The notes under the pieces were generated by a model. The model was not told where the DNA came from. It did no database searches and saw nothing but the letters and a program-made list of their open reading frames with translations. A program made the position numbers and the translations under genes. Of a DNA stretch of 64,000 nucleotides, positions 1-14,127 are shown one piece after another. Source of the DNA: Tubulanus polymorphus (lineage: Eukaryota > Nemertea > Palaeonemertea > Tubulaniformes > Tubulanidae); assembly GCF_964204645.1 (NCBI RefSeq), contig NC_134026.1, positions 22,278,650 to 22,342,649 of the forward strand, read 5' to 3'. Position 1 is the first letter of the stretch, and every line of letters starts with the position of its first letter.

Positions 1-50
1 TGATATTATCATTGTATAGCACAATTCATTTACAACAACAGCTGACTTAC

Positions 51-183
51 TTTGATTTTGAGATAAGTGTTGAAGAGAGCGGGATTGCGGAGTGGTAGGG
101 GTTGTGGTTTCGATGACAATATTTGCATCACTATTAATCGTCAAATTCACTGTTCCTTGAGCTTTACGTAGTATTTCAATAGC
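51..183 (-). CDS. MPDZ: MPDZ-like exon: end of PDZ9 and start of next linker
   Basis: 133 bp, phase 0 in, one base out (CAA A|GTAAGT). It encodes AIEILRKAQGTVNLTINSDA, the end of PDZ9, then a Thr/Ser/Gln-rich linker VIETTTPTTPQSRSLQ. The gene continues beyond the left edge, where PDZ10-13 are expected. Confidence 0.94.
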
Positions 184-990
184 CTGAAAATAAATAGATA
201 ACCAAAGTCAGTGCATGTATGTATCAATAAGCATACAAGTACTCATAATTATACCAAAATATTTGCCTGAAAAGTCACCTTAATCCTTACTTTTCTTTTT
301 AAAATGGGATTTATGATATTATACTTTGAGTAGTATAGTGACTACAGATAAGCACGTCATACTTACTTTATCGTAATGGACTCCGATTACTGGAGTTTCA
401 TCAACGCATAACAACTGATCACCAGATTTCAATTGGCCACCCTGACAAATCAGAAAAAATGACATTAATTAGTTCATCGATTGACATATTTTGCAGATAT
501 CACTCCATAGACTCAAACATTCTTCATGTTCTCTGTTTAATGTCTGGCATTTGTACTCCATATCTTATTTCATTTTCAATAGAAATGGCACAGGTGAAAC
601 TGAAAGCGCTGAAGAAGGTTGGAACCAGGCTACAGATTGTGATAATTTTGTCACATTGTTGCCTAGTTGATAAAAAGATGATAAAGCCAGATGAAACCGG
701 GAGCGAGCAAATTATAAATATTGATACGTACGTAATGACCACTTATGAGTATCAGAAATGATTGATTGATCAGATTGTTAAGACATAACGATCGGATGAA
801 GACTGGTATCGAGTGATATACTGTAATCATTTCAACTGAGTAACATGAAAATCCGATAATTCGATTTGATCAATCGACTGATTTCAGCTAAATGCATAAA
901 CGAATTACTTCTCAATCTGAACTCATAGAGAATTTTACATGTACAAGTCTGTCGAGTTCATGGCTACGTCTATTCTGATTCAGCGCTTAC
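184..990 (-). other. Introns and a short exon gap: no extra feature
   Basis: Apart from the exon at 367-441, this stretch is intron sequence of ordinary AT-rich composition. Open frames inside it are short and lack flanking splice signals. I see nothing else in it. Confidence 0.7.
367..441 (-). CDS. MPDZ: MPDZ-like exon: middle of PDZ9
   Basis: 75 bp, phase 0 on both sides; acceptor TTTGTCAG, donor AAA|GTAAGT. It encodes GGQLKSGDQLLCVDETPVIG and VHYDK, the conserved Gly-Asp turn of a PDZ domain. Confidence 0.93.
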
Positions 991-1083
991 CTCAGCCGCC
1001 GGTCCGAGGTTTATGCTTTTGACAAAAATGCCCTTACGGTCATCGTAGTTTTCTTGTATCGCAAATCCTAAGCCCATATTTGT
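991..1083 (-). CDS. MPDZ: MPDZ-like exon: PDZ9 binding loop region
   Basis: 93 bp, phase 0 on both sides; donor GAG|GTAAGC. It encodes TNMGLGFAIQENYDDRKGIF and VKSINLGPAAE, with a canonical GLGF loop. It is separated from the previous exon by an 85-bp intron, the smallest seen. Confidence 0.94.
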
Positions 1084-1168
1084 CTGGAAAAGAATAAATC
1101 TCTCCTAGATAATCTAAAACTGGTTAACCAATGATGTTATGTTTATTTCAGATTGAAAATTTAATTAC

Positions 1169-1273
1169 CTTTTCAAGTGTAATTGACTTAATATCTTTAT
1201 ACGGTGACAGATCATAGCCGGCTAGACAAGCTATTGATGGAATGGTCGTATCAGCAGTAGAAGGTTCATCATC
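1169..1273 (-). CDS. MPDZ: MPDZ-like exon: linker and first strand of PDZ9
   Basis: 105 bp, phase 0 on both sides; acceptor TTTCCAG, donor AAG|GTAATT. It encodes DDEPSTADTTIPSIACLAGY followed by DLSPYKDIKSITLEK. The YDLSPYKDIK run is the lead-in to PDZ9 (DLSSFKNVQHLEL in vertebrates). Confidence 0.93.
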
Positions 1274-3045
1274 CTGGAAACAGAAATATCAGCATCAAAC
1301 ACCGTAAGGCTGGAGACTGCAATTAGTATGTCGTATATTGGTCGGGATCAGGGGATAACTGGAGCGTATCTTAATCTAGAAGAAGATGTTTCAGGCTGAA
1401 TATGAGAGCTATGTTTGGTTAACTTCGTAAACTGACAATCATGTTGGTTGGTGTAAAACGAATTTTTCATGACAAAGGTTGGTTAAAAATTTCGTGACTA
1501 ACTACTGGAATGAATTAGATGCAAATTATATGGTATTTAATAAGTGATTGCATTAGTTATCAACATAGAACTGAGGAGAGATCATGAGCAGGAGGAAGGC
1601 ACCAGTGAAAGAACCCGCAATTTTTCTTGCGAGTGCCTTTTGAAATACATGTTCTATACCTGTTGCAAAAGAGCCTGTATAATTCTTATAAATACACCAA
1701 CATTTTGAAATCTCCTAATATCACATCTTGCATAAAGATTTCAAAATTAGTGAATCCAAAAATGCAATGCTTCTAACAATAGAAACTAAAATGATAGTCT
1801 TTCTTTTAAAGGGCATAATTTATAATCGATTCTACGAAGCAAAATTCTATAACATAATCACAAAAGCATTGGACAATATAAATATGAAAATCACAAAGGA
1901 GAGATGTATATGAAATCAAATTAGTACATACATGATCATACAAAATAGTTTGTTAATTTGCATCTAGAGCCAGAATATTGATTGAATAATAAACATTTAT
2001 GAATGAGAGGATGGACTTTCAAACGAATAGACGAAAAATTGGAAAACTGGATGAAAATGATCTGCTTGGGATATAGGGGCTGGTTTCGATCCATAAAAAC
2101 CAGTCTGAGGGTCATTTTGATCCTACTCACTTAATCGTAAATTTTGCTCGAATGCGGAAATCATTCAACATTTCAATATATGAATTTGATAAATTTCAAT
2201 GGTTCAAATTTAGTGAGTTTCAGGGAACAATCTGATGTTTTTTTTTAGGTATCAAATCGAAGCCCATTTCAGTCATTGCTATACAACTGAGCATGGTAGC
2301 TCTACAAACAATGCAAGAAAGACAGCATACAATATGTTACTTGGGCAACATGCTTTATGCTTCGTGGATTGGAAACAAGGAAACTATATCGTTGAATGAC
2401 ATCTAGAAAAATGAAACCGCGTTGATAAATTTTCAGCAATCGGCAGCAAGAAAGTGACGAAAGAAAGTCATTAGAAAAAGGAGAGAATAGAAGCAACGTT
2501 CAAACTGCGTTCAATATATGAAGAGGGCAAGTATTTCATTGACAGTTACTCACTTTCAAACAGGGAATTATTCTTGTTTGTTTCTGTAAGTGACACATTA
2601 TATTATGACACCCTGTTAGATTTGTTTTTAAATGGAAATTTGAAGTGAATCCTGAATCATGTTAAGTACGATAAGTAATGTCTATACAGAGACGATACAC
2701 CAGAATGTATAACTAAACGTCTAAACTATTCACTGAACGTCTTCTTAACTGGCGACCATCAAACTACGTTTCCAAAATACACCACCTGATTATTAGTTAC
2801 AGTCCACTGTATAGACATTTTAGGTAATAGACTTAACTCGTGATTTATATCATCAGAGGGATGAACTAATTCATGAAATTTCATCATTATTAAATACATT
2901 GTTGAAAATTCAAATCAAAAAGTACTGACATTTTTCATGCTAAAACAGAACACATTTTGTATATAAATCATAGCAAATTTGTTGCTTTTTTTTGGTTTTG
3001 AATAAAGAGGGGTTTAAAATATCTGTTACACACTAAATAACTTAC
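1274..3045 (-). other. Intron of 1.77 kb
   Basis: AT-rich intron. It contains one small inverted-repeat element (2677-2819). Nothing else was recognised. Confidence 0.8.
2677..2819. repeat. Short inverted-repeat element, 143 bp
   Basis: The ends are AATGTCTATACAG and its exact reverse complement CTGTATAGACATT, 13 bp each, around about 117 bp of non-coding sequence. The size and ends suggest a MITE-like relic. No clear target duplication was seen and no second copy was spotted in the window. Confidence 0.5.
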
Positions 3046-3112
3046 ATCATATTTAGCTGGTTGGGCTGGCGTTAAAGGTTTGACAGCCATATGGTTCAGG
3101 AAATCATCCCTC
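3046..3112 (-). CDS. MPDZ: MPDZ-like exon: linker PDZ8-PDZ9
   Basis: 67 bp, one base in, phase 0 out (GAT|GTAAGT). It encodes RDDFLNHMAVKPLTPAQPAK then YD. The NHMAVKP run corresponds to NQMAVxP following PDZ8 in human MUPP1 and PATJ. Confidence 0.93.
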
Positions 3113-5915
<2,803 letters not shown>

Positions 5916-5961
5916 ACTTCATTTGAGACATGGGAATGTTCATGGCGTACAGCCTGATTAC

Positions 5962-6056
5962 CTGAGTAATATGATTTTGACGGTTGGAAGAGTTACTCCC
6001 TTGATGATGGCTGATGCGTTAAGATGACTGCGGCCGTATAGAACTTGTCCATTTAT
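5962..6056 (-). CDS. MPDZ: MPDZ-like exon: end of PDZ8
   Basis: 95 bp, phase 0 in after GCATAG, two bases out (CTC AG|GTAATC). It encodes INGQVLYGRSHLNASAIIKG and VTLPTVKIILL. This matches the INGQILYGRSHQNASAIIK pattern of the family. The donor is followed 48 nt later by a 1,884-nt GT dinucleotide tract on the transcribed sense strand. Confidence 0.96.
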
Positions 6057-7696
6057 CTATGCAAAGACAAAAAGAAAAAGATTGATAACATATCAATGCA
6101 ATCCAGATAGAATGAAATTGTAAAATACCCCCGGCTAACCTTGAACATGTTATTTTAGACTGCTGGATATACAGTTCCAGGAATATTCTCTTTTATAGCA
6201 AATCTCATCTCCCTTTCTACACTTAGGGCATAAAACTGCTATAAATTAGCTATTAATGCGAAATGTACGTCGTCTGAATAACAATTCGTCAACTGGCATC
6301 TCCGGTGTCACATTATTGAATTCCCTGAGATCGGGTATCAGTTCCCATCAGGGATGGAAGATATGTCAAACGCTGTTGTTCTTTTGAGAACTTAGCTAAG
6401 TAGATATTTATTCATTCAAAAGGAAAATAGATTAAAAAACTTTTTAAATTATACAAATACGTAGAAAAGCTGCTGAAATATATATCAAATGTTACTATAA
6501 AACAGATTAGGTTTGATTTAAAATACAGTCTCTCATAATACAAGAGAGGAACATACATTCACAGCTAGGCTGCTGGACTGAAAATACTAGATATTAAGTT
6601 CTTTCTAATGTAGAAGCAAGTTATATTTATAAATAAAATAATTCAAATAGATTTCGATTCATTTCATAGTCAGCGAATATTCAGTATTTCAATAAATCTG
6701 CCAATTTGCGGGTCGATAAAAAAGGCAGGTTTTTCTGACAGGTAAGTTATAAGATGTTTGACAGATGCGCGGAGAACAGTATTCAAAATTTGATTCGCGT
6801 CAATATTCTGATTCGGGCCGTGATTTATTGCATCAAATTTTAAATGAAAAAATGGAATCAAATGGAGATAACATTGAAACGGTTGCGCTTATTAAGAAAA
6901 ATGCAAATTCAATTTCTGCGTAAATCTTTTTGTCGACAAGTACTTTCAATACCATTGGGTTGATTGTGCCAATACCTAGACAGTTACAAATCTAATTCGT
7001 TTTGACTTGAACCAATCATATTTACATATCCAGATAGGAATTGAATTAACTGAAAGGCTAATAGATGGATACATTCTTAGGATGCATAACATAGACCTTG
7101 AATAGACTGACTGATGATAATGGACACTTGGGGGTGATGGGACCTAATCCAGGAACAATCTTCATTGCTCAATCTACCGGGCTCGATTTACATCGCTGCA
7201 TGGCTTCTCATAGAACCTTTTAGATACCGAGCAGCACAGCGAATTCAATACTGTGAACATTGAAACAAGTAAACTTATATCGCGCCGGACCTGAGAGTTA
7301 ATACTGTGTGTAAACTTGCGTAGGTTTCGATAAGGATTATCCGGATCGTGGCACTGAAATTAACACGTTTGTAACCGACGTTGCCTTCATCAGATTTTAA
7401 GCTTCAAGGAGCTATCTTCATACTGCAATGGCGACGGAGGTTTATCGAAAGGAATCCCCGATGTATGCAATTCGGGATTTAGATATCACATTTGGTAAAG
7501 ATCCCTTGATGAAGTGTTGAGCATCGAGATAAGCAGAGATATGTCACCTTGAGATAATCAACGATTAACATATTTTGATTCGAATTGAATCGAATACTGT
7601 AGAACTGTGACCTAAGTTGCCATAGCATTGAATGAATGCCAGACAGTGAAACATCAATCAGCATAATTCAATATGGCCATTAATATGTTTACTTAC
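6057..7696 (-). other. Intron of 1.64 kb inside PDZ8
   Basis: It interrupts PDZ8 exactly after DELLE in phase 0. No repeat or other gene recognised. Confidence 0.75.
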
Positions 7697-7893
7697 TTCC
7701 AGTAGTTCATCGCCAACTTGTATACGACCATCTCTACCGACTGGACTATTGGGTACAATACCCACTATGAATATACTCATCATGTTGAGATCTTTATTGC
7801 CCGCCAAACTCAGCCCGAGTCCGTTCTGGCCCCGCTCCAGCTCTATCAAGTGCAAGCTGCCATTAAGGTCACCATACTTTTTATGAATGCTCT
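7697..7893 (-). CDS. MPDZ: MPDZ-like exon: start and middle of PDZ8
   Basis: 197 bp, two bases in, phase 0 out at GAA|GTAAGT. It encodes SIHKKYGDLNGSLHLIELER, GQNGLGLSLAGNKD, IFIVGIVPNSPVGRDGR and VGDELLE. The YGDLxGxLHxIELE lead-in and GLGLSLAGNKD loop are characteristic of PDZ8 of MUPP1. Confidence 0.97.
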
Positions 7894-8889
7894 CTGAAAA
7901 ACATAAATACAAAAACAAATCATGCAAGTTGCAGAATCTTTTGCCATTTTACTGTAAGCATCGGGAATATAAATTCAATCAGGCATAGCGGTGACAACAT
8001 CGTCCTATTCCCGTGAACGAACAAGACATTATTCTGCTGAAATTTCCCTGGGGTCATTTAAAACATTCGAAGTCAGTCAGATGATGATGATCCGATTGAG
8101 AGATCTATAGAGAAACTTTGCAGCTTATCATCTATCACAGCAACGCCGAAGACTTAACATCATTTTAAAAGATATTTTATCGTGCCAGCTGTGTAAAGCA
8201 TAAACGTTTCGATTTCATGTCAGAACACTGCCGTGGAAGTGTGATAAAAATGATTTAAGGAGATGAAATAGTCCATTTGTACACAGAAAAGGTTTTGGTA
8301 TTGTGTTTATCGATTCATCAACGCTGCGTCATAAGACGTGAAAAAATCAGGAAAAACAGCCCACCTGAGCATTACACAATATTCCCTTTTCGTGTCATTG
8401 CCTCGTTATAAGCTGACACATATTTTCATCACTTCACACTTTTTTAAGAACGAAGGAAGTATATATGGCACCTTTGTTGAGACAAAGTTTTAGTAACTGA
8501 TAGTGAATTTCCATTGGTTATACCCGGTAATTTTAGGCCATAAAAATGTGTATAAGAATCATACCTAAACATTAATGATATAAATACAGTAGTCTTCTTA
8601 TAGATGAATTAGTTTGGGAAAATAGAAATCCTAATTGATTGTCATTAAAGAATTCCTTGAGCACCTGAACTTTACAAAGAGTTCATCTGTACTGTCGTGA
8701 AGACAGTTTCTGTTGCGTGCGTGTTTGTTTGCCAATGTGCCGATGTCAAGTCCAATGTGAATGAAAAAGAAAAACTTATCAAATGACAGCGCACCCATAT
8801 GCAAGGTTTCGATGTCATCACGTCTCCAATTCATTAGAACGATGTCATATAAGTGCGTTTGAAGCTAAATAAAACAGCCTAACATCCTT

Positions 8890-9058
8890 AAAACAGCCTT
8901 TAAATCTAAGCTCAAAACCCATTTGTTCATCAAAGCTTTTGATTAAACCTGTTTCAGTTTTCTCTGTTCTCTTTTTATATTTGATGTAGAACCAATGAGC
9001 ATGTCTTATATGGATTTTAGGGTGAATAAATTACTATTACTATCATTATAATTATGAA
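8890..9058 (+). mobile_element. 3' stub of a non-LTR retrotransposon (LINE)
   Basis: Plus-strand codons at 8899-8946 read FKSKLKTHLFIKAFD then a stop. Tails of this form (FKSxLKTHLFxxAF) are typical of the C-terminus of L2/CR1-type reverse transcriptase proteins in animal genomes. About 110 bp of 3' UTR follow and end in a short ATT/ATC-rich simple repeat, as in those elements. Everything 5' of this is missing, consistent with the usual 5' truncation. It lies antisense to the host gene. Confidence 0.6.
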
Positions 9059-10527
9059 CTCGTAGACGTAGATAAAATTTCATCTTCGCATTTCGACATG
9101 CGTCGTTGCCATGATGTCATAAACGCATGCACTTATAAAACTTGATGAAGCGGAGTCTTTCAGATGAGTTAAGGTTTCATGGTTTCATGCTTTTCCGGTG
9201 TAAGACATCGTTGATCAAGTGAAGAGATGCTATTCTGAGCGAGAAGATGAGCGGCAATGCTTTGCGTTGAAAATGAGATAATAAAGCTAACACATTATAA
9301 ATGGAGAAAATGAAATCGAAATCCACTTGTGAATGCTCGAAAAGCTGAAAACATGATGTAATAACAGTTTTTAAGCAAGAAATGCGGGTAATGGCAAAGG
9401 TAACCGCTACTGAAGAATGATCACAGGAATAAAATGAGAGATGTTGGAATGTTGATCTATCACATACGTTTTAATTGTGGTATTCTACCGATGTTCTGGT
9501 TGTATTCTGGTGGTATCCGGGTACCGTTGAAACATTGTGGTAATTATACAGCTATATATCTCAAATGTATGCAATTACCAGGCCTTAATAATTCAGTTAT
9601 TGACAACACTACCAATGCAATTTCTTTCATCGAATAAATTAAAGACATATAGATAAAGAATGGTGCTGTACTGAAGTGGTATATTCGTATATTGGAAATG
9701 TCGCCATGTTCATTCTTCAGGTTTTCAATACTGAGTGCAGGCTACCACTCGCTACACATGGATTCTTCACAAAAATGTTTTCTATCCCCCATTTTTTCAA
9801 TCAGTATTCTGAATGATTTATGATGTGTTTTTACAGGAAATAAAAGGCACTAGACATCAATTCAATAATATCTGTTGTTGGGTGTGGTGCGCTAGGATCC
9901 GGTGATAAATTCCGTACATCTCCTCGGACCGGTTGAAAGATTGTTGATGATTTAGTATTGACAATATACCATAAATGATTTACTTTGACAATATCGATTC
10001 TGGAAATACATAGCAAGGCATGTAAATTAGTACTTTTGCTTCTTATCGTAGGTGATAAAAGCTTGGAGTAATCATTGTCAAATGATAAAAGTGAGTTCAA
10101 AAATATCTACTGACGAACTATTCCCGGGGTTCTTTGAACGAGGATCAATGGAATGACAAGCCTGCTGCAGTCATTTCCTCAATCTCCGGAGTTAAAAAAT
10201 GAGCTATCAAATCAATTTTCATGTTCACAATCGCAATCACCCCAAAGGTTTCATTATGCGCGGTAATCTTAAAGGGGTCGGCATTAACAACCGATACAAC
10301 TTGTTATTTGTGTGATGTAGATACCATATGCACTCTTCAATGTAAGATTAGCTATCTAACTCCAAGCCTCGTTTTGTGAAAGAACACACTTCAAGTTACT
10401 CAGTAGTTATTAGGTTTTCTGACCTATTCTTATTCCCTCCATTGATATCGTCATTTTCTTTACTCCACACTTCGACTGTATAATTTTCTGTATTTTACTG
10501 CTATTCTGGGTGAAATCATAACGTGTC

Positions 10528-10533
10528 ATTAGA
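10528..10533. repeat. Target-site duplication, left copy (ATTAGA)
   Basis: ATTAGA lies directly outside the left terminal repeat of the foldback element and is repeated at 11455-11460 directly outside the right one. Six exact matches with no gap support a transposition event. Confidence 0.75.
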
Positions 10534-11454
10534 TATGGTGGCTGATAAGGGCCATAGCGTAAAATTCCTGGTATGTAAATGAGGGCGCCAGAACGCCAGA
10601 ACGCCAAAACGAAAAAAAACGTCCAATTTTCTCTAAAAGTTCGTTTTGGCGCGCCAAAACAAAGAAAATTCCGTTTTGGCGCCCCCGCCAAAACGAACTT
10701 TCATTTTGGCGCCCCCGCCAAAACGAACTTTCGTTTTGGCGCCCCCGCCAAAACAACGAAAAACGTCCAATTTTCTCTGAAAGTTCGTTTTGGCGCGCCA
10801 AAACAACGAATATTCCGTTTTGGCGCCCCCGCCAAAACGAACTTTCGTTTTGGCGCCCCCGCCAATACGAACTTTAAACCACGTAAAATAGTTCTATATA
10901 TACGTAAAATATTTTCATTTATGAAAATTTATGCAAATTACACACAAGATCAACGCGCCAATTTGAAAAATAATTTTACTGTGGTTGAATGCTTGTTTTG
11001 GCGGGGGCGCCAAAACGGAAATAACGCCAAAACGATTTTTTCTTTGTTTTGGCGCGCCAAAACGAACTTTCAGAGAAATTTCGACGTTTTTCGTTGTTTT
11101 TGCGGGGGCGCCAAAACCAAAGTTAGTTTTGGCGGGGGCGCCAAAACGGAATTTTCTTTGTTTTGGTGCGCCAAAACGAACTTTTAGAGAAAATTGGACG
11201 TTTTTCGTTGTTTTGGCGGGGGCGCCAAAACGGAATATTCGTTGTTTTGGCGCGCCAAAACGAACTTTTAGAGAAATTTCGACGTTTTTTGTTGTTTTGG
11301 CGGGGGCGCCAAAACGGAATTTTCTTTGTTTTGGCGCGCCAAAACGAACTTTTAGAGAAAATTGGACGTTTTTTTTCGTTATGGCGTTCTGGCGTTCAGG
11401 CGCCCTCATTTACATACCAGGAATTTTACGCTATGGCCCTTATCAGCCACCATA
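10534..11454. mobile_element. Foldback element with nested E2F-like palindromes
   Basis: The terminal inverted repeats start TATGGTGGCTGATAAGGGCC; the outer 161 bp of the two arms differ at only two positions by eye. The element is flanked by a direct ATTAGA at 10528-10533 and 11455-11460, a 6-bp target duplication. Inside each arm is a tandem array of about 80-bp units carrying TTTTGGCGCGCCAAAA and TTTTGGCGCCCCCGCCAAAA, separated by AAAGTTCG and CGTCCAATTTTCTC-type spacers. The arms are about 340 and 470 bp around an AT-rich spacer (about 10878-10984). It encodes no transposase; open frames through the arrays are by-products of the repeat. A non-autonomous transposon is the best reading. Confidence 0.88.
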
Positions 11455-11460
11455 ATTAGA
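11455..11460. repeat. Target-site duplication, right copy (ATTAGA)
   Basis: This is the partner of the copy at 10528-10533, in the same orientation. Confidence 0.75.
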
Positions 11461-12009
11461 ACTACGGGGTGTTAAAAAATACTTCACATTAACTTCAAAA
11501 TGCATTTTCAAAATGCATTTTTATCCACATCTATTCACTAGATTAAGGGATTTTGATGAAAATTGATTACACATGCACCTAATATCAAGAGAAAAGCAAC
11601 ATCCTACACAATTAGTTCCTACTCTTACCACTAGGGTGAAGGGTAAATCTTTAAAAAAAAAACAACTCATTTCATCATCAGTTTTTATTAATTATCTCGC
11701 AGACAAGGCTCTAGTTATCAGCATTCTAATATTTCATGACTGATGTGATAATGACAAATGATTATTGTTTTAAATCGACGATTATCACTTCGTCATAATT
11801 CAAAATCTTGCAACCATAATAAAGCAATCGCTAATGACTGCTGACAATTATTCAGTATCCGATGACAAATGACATGCATGGAACGAAGCATTTTTACCAT
11901 CCCTCAAGATCAAAGCAAATGTTTTTTGACAAACGATATAAAAACAACGCCCCAGACACACCTTATTTCAGGTCATACGTCATCATTCCAACTGATGATA
12001 GCTGAAGAC

Positions 12010-12210
12010 AAGAGACAATTTGGCCCCATGCCAAATTGGCACGGATCAGGCCCGCGCCAAATTTGACCCGTGCCTAATTAGAGTGTGTTCATCACGCAAA
12101 CCACTCAATTGACCCTGAACTTATACAAAGCGAAGTGAGTCACTTCCGGAACCAGTTGCAATTCACACGCAATTATTTGACCAGTGCTTAAATTAGGCTC
12201 AGTCGTGGAA
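12010..12210. mobile_element. GGCC-rich MITE family, truncated copy
   Basis: It shares the family core seen at 27861-28202: GACAATTTGGCC, GATCAGGCCCG, GTGCCTAATTAGAG, CAAAGCGAAGTGAGTCACTT and CCAGTTGCAATTCACACGC. The terminal repeat at the left is decayed and the right third is missing. Confidence 0.7.
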
Positions 12211-13715
12211 AAAACAATATCATTGAGCCTTTTACTTGGATATTACACCATTCTATCAGCATCACACCATACAACAAGAAATCCAACCTGAATGTTTATC
12301 CATCAATGTATATAAGTGCTATTGTAACGTTTTTAGGGCGTCAAAAAATTATATTTTCAGCTTATTTTGGTTGCAGGATGATGGTGACGATTTGTTCACG
12401 GTTAATGCCTTTTTTGTTTCTCAATTAGCTTCATCAAAGATAAGCACAATGACCACATTGATTATCACAAAACATTGACAAAGACGGTCGGTCCGCTTTG
12501 AAATAAGAGATTGTCACAGGCGACTAGAATAAGCCAAGATACATGAAATATAAATGAAACCATTGAATATGTCTGAACGGGCAACGTCTCAGGGGGAGCT
12601 AAACTATGGGCTAGATTCATAGAAACTTATGTAATATGAATGAAATCAAGCTGCATTGGGTTGATCCGTGTGTAAAACTGACTGGCAGCCGTCAAATATA
12701 AAATGAGATGACAGGTAAAAAACAAAACTCCGAGACCTGCGGCACTTTTTAGTTTACGCAGAGGAGGGTTCAAAATTTGCCTTTCATTTGAAGCAGTTTC
12801 TGAGAAAATTAATCAACATAGGCATCAACTGAAACGGCATTCACGCCATCAGATGAAGCAAGGCAGAAACACGCTCCTATGCCAAATCAGTGTCAAGTTT
12901 CCATAGCCTAAAAATCTGGATGTCCGATCTGGATGTTAGACAAGGCTTGATTTAAGGTCAGTTTTGGTTCCATAGCCAATCTAATCAAGACTGTCCAACT
13001 GTCCTGGCGGTTTGTAAGATTGGTTACATTAATGAGCTTTCCACGTATATTTAACTGAATTATGATCTTTGGACAATAAATCAGGGTTTTACGCGACACT
13101 TTGAGGATTCTTCGCTGCTAAATTGGGAAAAGATACGACAGCAAGTGATATGTGTGCGCTTCAACGCGAACGAACGGCAGAATAAATCTAATAGCACTCC
13201 CACACACCAACCTGTCACCGCCATCCAGCACTATTTACCGGGTCCACAATGGATTATCTGTCATCACGGTTTCACCGAGATTATCACCGATGAGCGAGAG
13301 AATTGTTTCCAACTGGAGAATTAAAACCGTGGCTGCGTACATGATTTTTCCCAAATCCGGAAAGTTGAGTTAATCTATATGCGCAGAAATGTGACTTCAA
13401 GTGTCTCTTGCGCTCACAGGGGACCGAATTATTCACTAAGTGCACTTGAATATAAGAAATATAACGATGAATACATCAAGAACGAGATGTATTTTCTCAA
13501 CGGGTAATGTGTACATATCTTCAGAGAAGACTTGCAACTATTGTTGTTACAATATTTAATTTAGTAGTAGACTAGCGCTGGCTGCAATCCCCAGTGGTTC
13601 GCATTACAGCATACACCACATTGGCAGAATTATCACATTACAAAATCTGTAGTATAATTCAGACTCTTTCCAATGCGGGTGCCACGGAAATTTCGTATTT
13701 CGATTTTGAATTATA

Positions 13716-14127
13716 AGCTGCGTTCACACTAGGATTTCAGTACGGTACTAAGCGTTCATACTAGGAAATTATTCGAGGCCTATTCGCGGCTTATTCAGTT
13801 CCGCACTGAAATACGCGGCTTATTAAGCGCCGAAAACCCGGTCTCAGTACGGCATTGAGCTGGCTGCGTATTTTCTGTAGTGTGAACGCAGATTGGGCGC
13901 TTAGCTAGCCGCGTATTCACATCCTTGTACATGTAGTACAAAACACTTAGCACTAATTACACTCCCCTCTATTGGCACACCGGGTGACTACTATACTGGG
14001 CTTACTAAGTGCCGAATCGCGACTCGTAGTGTGAACGTAAATGGCTGTATAAGCGCCGTATTTTGGTGAATTCGGCACCAGCGAAGTACAGTACTTCGTA
14101 AGCGCCGAATCTAGTGTGAACGCAGCT
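13716..14127. mobile_element. Inverted-repeat element with AGCTGCGTTCACACTAG ends
   Basis: A perfect 17-bp terminal inverted repeat, AGCTGCGTTCACACTAG, bounds 412 bp and is flanked by ATA on both sides (13713-13715 and 14128-14130). GTGTGAACG recurs internally near 13880 and 14028 together with AAGCGCCG motifs, so the element is built of nested or duplicated units. No protein is encoded. A 3-bp A/T target duplication would suit a PIF/Harbinger-type MITE, but the class is inference. Confidence 0.75.

Noticed and set aside
10410-11459. Overlapping open frames of 90-200 codons (RFGAPAKTNF-type repeats) on both strands
   Set aside because: They are by-products of the tandem palindromic array in the foldback element; the same motif is open in several frames and both strands.
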